Shown here one piece after another: positions 1 through 5,788 of a stretch of DNA of 6,207 bases. Position 1 is the first letter of the stretch; every line of letters starts with the position of its first letter. This DNA is from Longicatena sp. (GTDB lineage Bacteria > Bacillota_I > Bacilli_A > Erysipelotrichales > Erysipelotrichaceae), in NCBI GenBank assembly GCA_020025055.1, contig JAHHST010000077.1, positions 1 to 6,207 on the forward strand, given 5' to 3'. Made by a program: the position numbers and the translations under genes. The notes under the pieces were generated by a model. The model worked only from the letters and a program-made list of their open reading frames with translations, made no database searches and had not been told where the DNA came from.

Positions 1-47
1 ATATATATTATGCGAAGTAGTATTTTTAATAAATATGGTTGATGAAT
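1..47. other. Short AT-rich stretch beyond the hup terminator
   Basis: These 47 bases follow the terminator and contain no readable gene end. The minus strand has a CATAAT-like hexamer near 1-12 that could belong to a promoter of the next gene, but no convincing -35 partner is seen, so I make no call. Confidence 0.3.
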
Positions 48-79
48 AAAAAAAACCTATAGAATTTTTACTATAGGTT
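48..79 (-). terminator. Rho-independent terminator after hup
   Basis: On the minus strand AACCTATAG (79-71) pairs perfectly with CTATAGGTT (62-54) around an 8-base loop, and the second arm runs into a T-rich tract (55-48). This is a 9-bp stem with a U-tail, about 24 bases past the hup stop codon. The opposite strand lacks an equivalent U-tract, so it should act mainly on leftward transcription. Confidence 0.9.
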
Positions 80-102
80 ATAATCATTTTGATTTATATA
101 TA

Positions 103-387
103 TTATTTAACAGCTTCTTTTAAACTTTTTGATGCTCTAAATTTAGGTGATTTAGAAGCAGGAATAATGATTTCTTCTTTTGTAGCTGGGTTGATTCCTG
201 TACGTGAAGATCTTTCAGTTACTTCAAATTTTCCAAATCCTGAAATATCAACTTTTCCACCATCAGCTAAAGTATTTGTAATTTCTTCAAATATTGTGTC
301 GATAACAATAGAAGTTTCTTTTTTTGTTTTACAAAGTTTTTCAGCAACTAGTTCTACTAACGCTTTTTTATTTAAATTTTGACTCAT
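103..387 (-). CDS. hup: HU family DNA-binding protein (HBsu-like)
   Basis: This 94-residue histone-like protein binds DNA as a dimer without strong sequence preference, bends it and compacts the nucleoid. The length is normal for HU (about 90-99 residues). The N-terminal helical half (residues 1-45) is followed by the GFGKF segment (50-54) and the beta-arm with R59, R62 and G64-I-N-P-A-T69. This fits the HU/IHF signature, and Pro67 is the residue expected to intercalate at the arm tip. The C-terminal part has the family's FRASKSLKEAV-type ending. The start is the ATG at 387, because GGAGGT (400-395) lies 7 bases upstream; an in-frame TTG at 402 overlaps that site and adds only MEVIK. The gene has its own sigma-A promoter and a terminator, so it appears monocistronic. 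An hup homologue next to spoIVA also occurs in B. subtilis (hbs). HU rather than IHF is inferred from the Gram-positive context. Confidence 0.96.
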   Translation of the reverse strand: MSQNLNKKALVELVAEKLCKTKKETSIVIDTIFEEITNTLADGGKVDISGFGKFEVTERSSRTGINPATKEEIIIPASKSPKFRASKSLKEAVK

Positions 388-394
388 TTTTATT

Positions 395-400
395 ACCTCC
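395..400 (-). promoter_or_regulatory. Ribosome binding site of hup, decides the start
   Basis: GGAGGT lies 7 bases before the ATG at 387. It overlaps the alternative TTG codon at 402-400, which therefore cannot be served by it. Confidence 0.9.
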
Positions 401-412
401 AATTATATTAAT

Positions 413-441
413 ATAATATCATTTGAAGGCTGCTTTTTCAA
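413..441 (-). promoter_or_regulatory. Sigma-A type promoter of hup
   Basis: The minus strand carries TTGAAA (441-436), a 17-base spacer, and TATTAT (418-413). Each hexamer is close to consensus (TTGACA, TATAAT) and the spacing is optimal. The predicted start of transcription near 406 leaves a leader of only about 20 bases, just enough for the ribosome binding site. Short A-tracts surround the -35 box. Strong constitutive expression would suit an abundant nucleoid protein. Called by eye from consensus. Confidence 0.8.
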
Positions 442-478
442 TGCTTTTTTATGATTTCACATTATTAACAAAGGGCTT

Positions 479-1957
479 TTAAAGTACGATTGCAATCACA
501 TTTCCCTTTCCTTTATTAACTAATTTTGTCAAAATATCTTGTAGTTTTACACGTGCTGCTTCAGGAATCATTGATAATTTTATATTTAATCCATCTCGGA
601 TTAAATCCGATAATTTTCTTCCAAATATATCGCTATCCCAAATTGCTTGGCTGTCTTCGTCGTTATCTCTTAATAAATATTTAACTAACTCCTCACTTTG
701 TTCTTTTGATCCAATAATTGGTTCAAAGGTACTTTCTACATCTACTTTAATCATATGAATACTTGGTGCAATTGCTTTTAATTTAACTCCATATCTACTG
801 CCCTGTTTTACGACTTCTGGCTTGCTTAATTGAATGTCTTCAAGTGAAGCACTCGCAAAGCCATAACCTGTCTGTTTCACCATCTTTAAGGCACTGCTGA
901 TTGTATCGTATTCTTTTTTCGCCTTGCTATAATCTTGCATTAATGAAATTAATTCTGCTTTATCCTTTATTTCATGACCAATGATTTCTTTTAGAATTTC
1001 ATTATATAAACCTTTCTTTACTTCAATTGCTACATTTACAATACCTGCACCAGTATCAATCGTAGATAAATTGCTATTTTCTATATTTTCGTTCTCATTT
1101 AATACGTCAGTAATTGCTTCAACTTCACGTAGCTTATCAATGCTAGACATGCTTTGCTCAATTGATTGATGAAAGCTTTGTTTTAACCAATGCTGATCAT
1201 CTAGTGCTGCAATCCATTTTGGCATATTGATATTAATTTCTGATACAGGAAATTCGTATAGAGCTTCTCTTAATATAGAATGAACATCATTTTCACTCAT
1301 ATGATTAACTGCTACCGCTAATACTGGCACATTATATTTCTCAGTCAATTTATCTACAATTGTTTTACAAGATACGGAATTTGGATTTGTTGTGTTTACA
1401 ATGACAATAAATGGTTTCCCAATCGACTGTAATTCTTCAATAACTTGTGCTTCAGCTTCAATATAAGCTTCACGTGATAAATCTGTAATAGAACCATCTG
1501 TAGTTAATACAATACCAATGGTAGAATGATCTTGAATAACTTTTTGTGTTCCCATTTTTGCGGCTTCATCAAATGGCATTGCTTCATCATTCCAAGGCGT
1601 TCTAACCATCCTTATGCCATCTTCATCTTTATATCCTTTTGCTTCTGGTATTACGTACCCTACACAATCTACAAGACGTATATTTACTTTTAATCCATCA
1701 TCGAATTCAATTGTTGCAGCATTGTTTGGAATGAATTTTGGCTCTGTCGTCATAATTGTTTTACCTACACCAGCTTGTGGGAGTTCATCAATCATACGTG
1801 CTTTTTCATATTCATCACTTACATATGGAATCACAGCTTTTTCCATGAATTCTTTAATAAATGTAGATTTACCAACTCTTACTGGTCCCACAATCCCTAA
1901 GTATATATCTCCATCACAACGCTGAGCAATATTTTTTAAGATTTCTGTGGTATTCAT
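479..1957 (-). CDS. spoIVA: Stage IV sporulation protein A, coat morphogenetic ATPase
   Basis: SpoIVA coats the outer forespore membrane in the mother cell. It polymerises irreversibly after ATP hydrolysis and forms the platform on which the spore coat is built, anchored by SpoVM. The 492 residues equal the length of the B. subtilis protein. The N-terminal TRAFAC-type domain carries the Walker A motif G24-PVRVGKST with Lys30, threonines T70/T71 in the switch-like loop, and the Walker B-like LVDCVGY with Asp97. Where GTPases carry NKxD there is N188-TTNP, in line with the known use of ATP rather than GTP. The C-terminal portion ends in a hydrophobic IAIVL, the region known to reach the membrane. 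The ATG at 1957 is preceded by AGGAGG (1970-1965) with 7 bases between. The gene is preceded by a sigma-E-like promoter. Its presence indicates that the organism, or a recent ancestor, forms endospores. No truncation or frameshift is seen. Confidence 0.98.
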   Translation of the reverse strand: MNTTEILKNIAQRCDGDIYLGIVGPVRVGKSTFIKEFMEKAVIPYVSDEYEKARMIDELPQAGVGKTIMTTEPKFIPNNAATIEFDDGLKVNIRLVDCVGYVIPEAKGYKDEDGIRMVRTPWNDEAMPFDEAAKMGTQKVIQDHSTIGIVLTTDGSITDLSREAYIEAEAQVIEELQSIGKPFIVIVNTTNPNSVSCKTIVDKLTEKYNVPVLAVAVNHMSENDVHSILREALYEFPVSEININMPKWIAALDDQHWLKQSFHQSIEQSMSSIDKLREVEAITDVLNENENIENSNLSTIDTGAGIVNVAIEVKKGLYNEILKEIIGHEIKDKAELISLMQDYSKAKKEYDTISSALKMVKQTGYGFASASLEDIQLSKPEVVKQGSRYGVKLKAIAPSIHMIKVDVESTFEPIIGSKEQSEELVKYLLRDNDEDSQAIWDSDIFGRKLSDLIRDGLNIKLSMIPEAARVKLQDILTKLVNKGKGNVIAIVL

Positions 1958-1980
1958 TGTGTACCCTCCTCATTCATTCT

Positions 1981-2009
1981 ACTGTATGTTATAAGGAAGC
2001 AATTTATGA
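1981..2009 (-). promoter_or_regulatory. Sigma-E (mother-cell) promoter of spoIVA
   Basis: The minus strand has CATACAGT (1988-1981), a full match to the sigma-E -10 consensus CATACANT. The core ATA of the -35 element (within TCATAAA, about 2009-2003) lies 16 bases upstream, which is the sigma-E arrangement; the rest of the -35 element is a weaker match. Transcription would start near 1974, just ahead of the Shine-Dalgarno sequence. In B. subtilis spoIVA is known to be sigma-E dependent, so motif and gene agree. Not experimentally shown here. Confidence 0.77.
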
Positions 2010-2038
2010 TTAAATTATGTAGAATAAGCAATCGATAT

Positions 2039-2072
2039 AAAAAAACGATTTATTTGTTAGATAAATCGTTTT
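2039..2072 (-). terminator. Rho-independent terminator after prfC
   Basis: AAAACGATTTAT (2072-2061) pairs perfectly with ATAAATCGTTTT (2053-2042) around a 7-base loop, and T residues continue to 2039. The 12-bp stem with a 7-base U run starts 29 bases after the prfC stop codon. It separates prfC from the sporulation gene spoIVA, which then starts from its own promoter. Confidence 0.93.
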
Positions 2073-2101
2073 AGTAATCATATTATATAAAGGATATAGT
2101 T

Positions 2102-3694
2102 TTACTCTACATTTCCAAATTCGCTTAGTGTCAAGCCTTTATTTTGGTCTGTAGCCCATTTAATTCCCCAGTTATTCATGAATAATAATAAATTCTTTCC
2201 TTTTAAATCTGTTAAACGTTTTGTTTCACTTGTTAGATTTAAGGCATGTGGATCAATCGTTTGATCATCAATCCATCTTACACATTGATATGGAAGGATA
2301 TCTAATTTAATATCTACATTATATTCACTCTTTAAGCGTTGTTCTAAGACTTCAAATTGCAGAACACCAACTCCACCAACAATAATTTCTTCCATACCTG
2401 AATCAATACGTTGGAATACCTGGATTGCACCTTCTTGCGCAATCTGTGTAATTCCCTTTGTAAATTGTTTACGTTTCATTGTGTCTTTCTGTGTAACACG
2501 AGCAAAATGTTCAGGAGCAAATGTTGGTATCTTTTTAAATTCAAATTTATCAGAAGGATCTCTTAATGTATCACCAATAGAGAAAATACCTGGATCAAAT
2601 ACCCCAATTACGTCACCAGCATAGGCTTCTTCAACAATCTCACGATCTTGTGCCATAAATTGTTGTGGTTGAGATAATTTAATCTTTTTCCCTTGTTGTA
2701 CGTGATATACTTCCATCCCTTTTTCAAATTTACCACTACATATGCGCATAAACGCAATACGGTCTCTATGAGCCTTGTTCATGTTTGCCTGAATCTTAAA
2801 TACAAACGCAGAAAAGTGGTTGTCAAATGGATCAACAACACCATCATATGTCTCTCTAGGCAAAGGACTTGTTGTCATATCTAAGAAGTGAGATAAAAAT
2901 GGTTCTACACCAAAGTTTGTTAACGCACTACCAAAGAATACTGGAGTAAGTTCCCCTTTTGCAATACGATCAGTATCAAATTCAGTACTTGCAATATCAA
3001 GTAATTCAGAGTCTTCTTTTAATTGTTCGAAGAAATGATCTCCTAATACTTCACGGAAAGAATCATCTTCTAATGTACCTTCTGTAATATCCGCCGCTTT
3101 TGTACCGTGATCTCCTCCATGGAATGCAATAATACGTTGATTATCACGTTCATAAACCCCTTTAAATTCTTTTCCAGAACCAATTGGCCAGTTCATTGCA
3201 TAAGTTGAAATTCCTAATTCTTCTTCAATATGTTCTAATAATTTAAATGGATCCATTGCAGCACGGTCCATCTTATTAATAAATGTAAAAATAGGGATTT
3301 TTCTTAATAAACAAACTTTAAATAATTTTTTTGTTTGCGCTTCTACCCCTTTTGATGCATCAATGACCATGACAGCAGAGTCTGCTGCCATTAATGTACG
3401 ATATGTATCTTCAGAGAAATCTTGATGCCCTGGAGTATCCAAAATATTAATACAGTAATTTTTATATTCAAATTGCAGTACCGAACTTGTAACCGAAATA
3501 CCTCTTTGTTTTTCGATTTCCATCCAGTCAGATACAGCATGTTTATTCGCTTTTTTTCCCTTTACACTTCCTGCTTGTAAAATTGCTCCACCATATAATA
3601 AAAGCTTTTCAGTAAGTGTAGTTTTTCCAGCATCGGGATGGGAAATGATTGCAAAAGTTCTTCTTTTTTTTATTTGATCAATATATTCAGCCAT
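2102..3694 (-). CDS. prfC: Peptide chain release factor 3 (RF3 GTPase)
   Basis: RF3 is a cytoplasmic translational GTPase that removes RF1/RF2 from the ribosome after peptide release. The 530 residues match the usual length (about 529 in E. coli). The G domain is complete: S18-HPDAGKTT26 (P-loop with the RF3-typical SHPDAGK), the switch segment around G65-ISVTSS, D86-TPGHQDF93 and N140-KMD143. Beta-barrel and C-terminal domains follow at normal size. The SHPDAGK and GHQDF wording separates it from EF-G, LepA and tetracycline-resistance proteins. The ATG at 3694 is chosen because AGGAGG (3706-3701) sits 6 bases upstream. An in-frame TTG at 3718 would add eight residues, but it has no binding site and lies about at the predicted transcription start. 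The gene has its own promoter and terminator. In B. subtilis the space between der and spoIVA holds gpsA instead, so this location is lineage-specific. Confidence 0.96.
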   Translation of the reverse strand: MAEYIDQIKKRRTFAIISHPDAGKTTLTEKLLLYGGAILQAGSVKGKKANKHAVSDWMEIEKQRGISVTSSVLQFEYKNYCINILDTPGHQDFSEDTYRTLMAADSAVMVIDASKGVEAQTKKLFKVCLLRKIPIFTFINKMDRAAMDPFKLLEHIEEELGISTYAMNWPIGSGKEFKGVYERDNQRIIAFHGGDHGTKAADITEGTLEDDSFREVLGDHFFEQLKEDSELLDIASTEFDTDRIAKGELTPVFFGSALTNFGVEPFLSHFLDMTTSPLPRETYDGVVDPFDNHFSAFVFKIQANMNKAHRDRIAFMRICSGKFEKGMEVYHVQQGKKIKLSQPQQFMAQDREIVEEAYAGDVIGVFDPGIFSIGDTLRDPSDKFEFKKIPTFAPEHFARVTQKDTMKRKQFTKGITQIAQEGAIQVFQRIDSGMEEIIVGGVGVLQFEVLEQRLKSEYNVDIKLDILPYQCVRWIDDQTIDPHALNLTSETKRLTDLKGKNLLLFMNNWGIKWATDQNKGLTLSEFGNVE

Positions 3695-3700
3695 GTTATT

Positions 3701-3706
3701 CCTCCT
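3701..3706 (-). promoter_or_regulatory. Ribosome binding site of prfC, decides the start
   Basis: A full AGGAGG lies 6 bases before the ATG at 3694. It rules out the longer reading frame that opens at a TTG at 3718, upstream of this site. Confidence 0.9.
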
Positions 3707-3723
3707 GACTTCACACAAATTCT

Positions 3724-3732
3724 ATTATAGCA
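3724..3732 (-). promoter_or_regulatory. Extended -10 promoter of prfC
   Basis: The minus strand reads TGC-TATAAT (3732-3724), a perfect extended -10 element. The best -35 candidate is TAGATT (3753-3748) at an 18-base spacing, matching only 3 of 6 consensus positions, so recognition probably rests on the TGn extension. Transcription would start near 3717, giving a leader of about 23 bases. It lies directly downstream of the der terminator, which supports an independent prfC transcript. Confidence 0.75.
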
Positions 3733-3762
3733 CGAAACAAAAAATAAAATCTACAAAATTAA

Positions 3763-3789
3763 GAAAAAAGGTAGATCATTCTACCTTTT
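3763..3789 (-). terminator. Rho-independent terminator overlapping the end of der
   Basis: AAAAGGTAGA (3789-3780) pairs with TCTACCTTTT (3775-3766) around a tight 4-base loop, and the T run continues to 3764. The 10-bp stem includes two bases of the der TAA stop codon (3790-3788). It closes the cmk-der operon before the prfC promoter. A ribosome at the stop codon would cover the 5' arm, so termination may depend partly on ribosome release. Confidence 0.88.
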
Positions 3790-5095
3790 AAGTTCTTTCT
3801 CTTGCTAATATACGTAATGTAGTTCCTTCAAATCCAAATGCTTCACGCAATGAATTTTCTAAGAATCGTTTATAACTAAAATGTAACAATTCCGGTTCAT
3901 TGACAAACAATACAAATGTAGGTGGAGCTACAGCTACTTGAGATGCATAGTAAATCTTTAGACGTTTTCCTTTATGTGTAGGTGGAGGCGTCATTAGCTG
4001 TGCATCCATTAATACTTCATTTAATACATTTGTTTGAATTCTTAATAATGATGAATCATGTACAGCATCGATCATTGGAAGAATTGTTTGTATACGTTGT
4101 TTCTTTAATGCAGATACAAACAAGATTGGTGCATAAGATAAGTATACAAACTGTGTACGAATCTGTTTTTCAATACGTGCCATAGTAGATTCATCTTTAT
4201 CTACTGTATCCCATTTATTATAAACAATGATAACACCCTTACCAGCTTCATGCGCAAATCCTGCAACATGTTTATCTTGCTCACGAATTCCTTTTTCACC
4301 ATCAATTACAACTAATACAACATCACTACGTTCAATTGCACTCATCGCACGTAATACAGAATATTTTTCAATATTTTCATATACTTTACCGCGTTTTCTG
4401 ATTCCTGCAGTATCTATAACGACATAATCTTTTCCTTCACGTTTAAAAGGAGTATCAATTGCATCTCTTGTTGTTCCTTCTACATTTGATACGATAACGC
4501 GATCTTGATTTAAAATTGCGTTGACTAATGAACTTTTTCCAACATTAGGACGCCCAATAATACAGAAACGTGTCATTCCATCATAATCTTTTTGTTTTTT
4601 ATCAGGGAATGTTTGAATTAATGCATCTAAAGCATCTCCAATACCGATACCATGAGAACCTGATACTGCAATTGGATCTCCTAATCCTAAATTATAAAAT
4701 TCATAAATGTTATTATTTTCCGCATAATCATCAATTTTATTTACGGCAAGAACAACTGGTTTATTAGAACGTTGTAATAATCTTGCGATATATTCATCAT
4801 CGTTCGTAATTCCGTCTTTTCCACTTACTACAAATAAAATAGTATCTGCTTCATCAATAGCGATTTCTACTTGCATATTAATTTCTTCACGGAAAGGTTG
4901 ATCAGCTAATTGAATACCTCCAGTATCAATTACTCTGAACTCTTTTGTAAGCCATTCAGCTTTTCCATAAATACGATCTCTTGTTACACCAGGTGTATCT
5001 TCTACAATACTTTTTCTTTCACCTATAATTCTATTAAAAATTGTAGACTTTCCTACATTCGGTCGTCCTACAATAGCAACAATACCACTAATCAT
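3788..5095 (-). CDS. der: Ribosome assembly GTPase Der (EngA)
   Basis: Der is an essential GTPase with two tandem G domains that acts in late assembly of the 50S subunit. The 435 residues match the B. subtilis length class. G domain 1 shows G10-RPNVGKST18, T38, D57-TGG60 and N119-KID122. G domain 2 shows G181-RPNVGKSS189, T208-T209, D228-TAG231 and N293-KWD296. A C-terminal KH-like domain (about 350-435) follows. All nucleotide-binding motifs are intact. The ATG at 5095 is chosen because the protein opens directly into IVAIVGRPNVGKS as in other Der proteins, and the only further-upstream in-frame codons before a stop (TGA at 5122-5120) include no ATG, GTG or TTG. The Shine-Dalgarno sequence lies unusually far upstream with a hairpin between. 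The gene follows cmk by 34 bases, as in B. subtilis where one small gene group intervenes, and ends in a terminator. Probably translated by coupling with cmk. Confidence 0.98.
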   Translation of the reverse strand: MISGIVAIVGRPNVGKSTIFNRIIGERKSIVEDTPGVTRDRIYGKAEWLTKEFRVIDTGGIQLADQPFREEINMQVEIAIDEADTILFVVSGKDGITNDDEYIARLLQRSNKPVVLAVNKIDDYAENNNIYEFYNLGLGDPIAVSGSHGIGIGDALDALIQTFPDKKQKDYDGMTRFCIIGRPNVGKSSLVNAILNQDRVIVSNVEGTTRDAIDTPFKREGKDYVVIDTAGIRKRGKVYENIEKYSVLRAMSAIERSDVVLVVIDGEKGIREQDKHVAGFAHEAGKGVIIVYNKWDTVDKDESTMARIEKQIRTQFVYLSYAPILFVSALKKQRIQTILPMIDAVHDSSLLRIQTNVLNEVLMDAQLMTPPPTHKGKRLKIYYASQVAVAPPTFVLFVNEPELLHFSYKRFLENSLREAFGFEGTTLRILARERT

Positions 5096-5100
5096 AATCT

Positions 5101-5119
5101 GTTCAGTATAAAACTGAAC
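5101..5119 (-). promoter_or_regulatory. Hairpin between the der Shine-Dalgarno and ATG
   Basis: GTTCAGT (5119-5113) pairs perfectly with ACTGAAC (5107-5101) around a 5-base loop. It fills the 25-base gap between the Shine-Dalgarno sequence and the der ATG. No U-tract follows, so it is not a terminator. When folded it would leave about 7 bases between the Shine-Dalgarno and the ATG, a normal distance. The hairpin is seen directly; its role is inference. Confidence 0.65.
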
Positions 5120-5120
5120 T

Positions 5121-5128
5121 CACCTCCT
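5121..5128 (-). promoter_or_regulatory. Strong but distant Shine-Dalgarno sequence of der
   Basis: AGGAGGTG (5128-5121) is a near-full complement of the 16S rRNA 3' end. It begins one base after the cmk TGA stop codon (5132-5130) and lies 25 bases from the der ATG (5095). No alternative ATG, GTG or TTG in the der frame lies closer, and no second Shine-Dalgarno sequence is seen next to the ATG. Confidence 0.8.
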
Positions 5129-5129
5129 A

Positions 5130-5786
5130 TCACAGTTTTTCTTTTAATAATTTTTGAATTGCTGTAACTACTTCGTCAATAGTCATATCAGATGTATCTA
5201 ATTTAATTGCATCTTCTGCTTGACGTAGAGGTGAAACACTACGATTCATATCTTGGAAATCGCGTTGTTCAATATCTCTATAAATTTCGTCAAAATCAGC
5301 TTCCATACCTTTTTCAATATATTCTTTGTATCGACGATCTGCTCTTGCTTTTACACTTGCAATCATATAAATTTTTAATTCCGCATTTGGCAAAACAACA
5401 GTTCCAATATCTCTTCCATCCATGATATAACCTTTGTTTTCTGCCATTTTTTGTTGTTGCTCTACAAGTAATTTACGCACTTTTGGATATGCGGATACTT
5501 TACTTGTAATCATTGAAATCTCATTAGTTCTAATTTCCTTTGATACATCTTTATTGTTAATAAAAACATTTCCATTAGAGTCAAAACTAATATTCATGGT
5601 TTTCATCATTTTTTCTAATTCTAACTCATTTTCTAAATCAACATGATTTGTTAATGCTGAATAACCAACACAACGATACATAGCTCCTGTATCTAAATGA
5701 ACATAAGATAGTTCTTTTGCTAAACGTTTAGCAATTGTGCTTTTTCCTGCAGCACTAGGTCCATCAATTGCAATATTTATTTTCAT
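5130..5786 (-). CDS. cmk: Cytidylate (CMP/dCMP) kinase
   Basis: Cmk phosphorylates CMP and dCMP with ATP, feeding the CTP and dCTP pools. The 218-residue protein has the normal bacterial length (about 220-230). Motifs: P-loop G9-PSAAGKST17, the substrate-site D32-TGAMYR38, an inserted NMP-binding region with FINNKDVS (75-82), M122-DGRDIGT129, the R148/R151/R152 lid region, and a C-terminal SPLRQAEDAIKLDTS-type segment. The ATG at 5786 is chosen because AGGAGGG (5801-5795) lies 8 bases upstream and the protein then starts MKINIAIDGPS as in the family. An earlier in-frame ATG at 5810 would add eight residues but has no binding site of its own and overlaps the upstream gene. The upstream gene's stop (TAA 5791-5789) is 2 bases before this ATG, so the two are probably translationally coupled. 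der follows, a common firmicute pairing. Confidence 0.97.
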   Translation of the reverse strand: MKINIAIDGPSAAGKSTIAKRLAKELSYVHLDTGAMYRCVGYSALTNHVDLENELELEKMMKTMNISFDSNGNVFINNKDVSKEIRTNEISMITSKVSAYPKVRKLLVEQQQKMAENKGYIMDGRDIGTVVLPNAELKIYMIASVKARADRRYKEYIEKGMEADFDEIYRDIEQRDFQDMNRSVSPLRQAEDAIKLDTSDMTIDEVVTAIQKLLKEKL

Positions 5787-5788
5787 AC

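Noticed and set aside
89..382. Plus-strand open frames across the window (for example 89-382, 1614-1925, 2693-2884, 4910-5167, 5434-5646)
   Set aside because: Each lies antisense to a confidently identified gene, lacks a convincing ribosome binding site and shows no recognisable protein features.
388..402. Longer HU start at a TTG (402)
   Set aside because: The TTG overlaps the GGAGGT ribosome binding site that serves the ATG at 387; the added residues are not typical of HU.
3695..3718. Longer RF3 start at a TTG (3718)
   Set aside because: No binding site precedes it, it coincides with the predicted transcription start, and AGGAGG serves the ATG at 3694.
5101..5119. The cmk-der hairpin as a transcription terminator
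   Set aside because: It is followed by AGATTATG rather than a U-tract, and der has no promoter of its own visible behind it.
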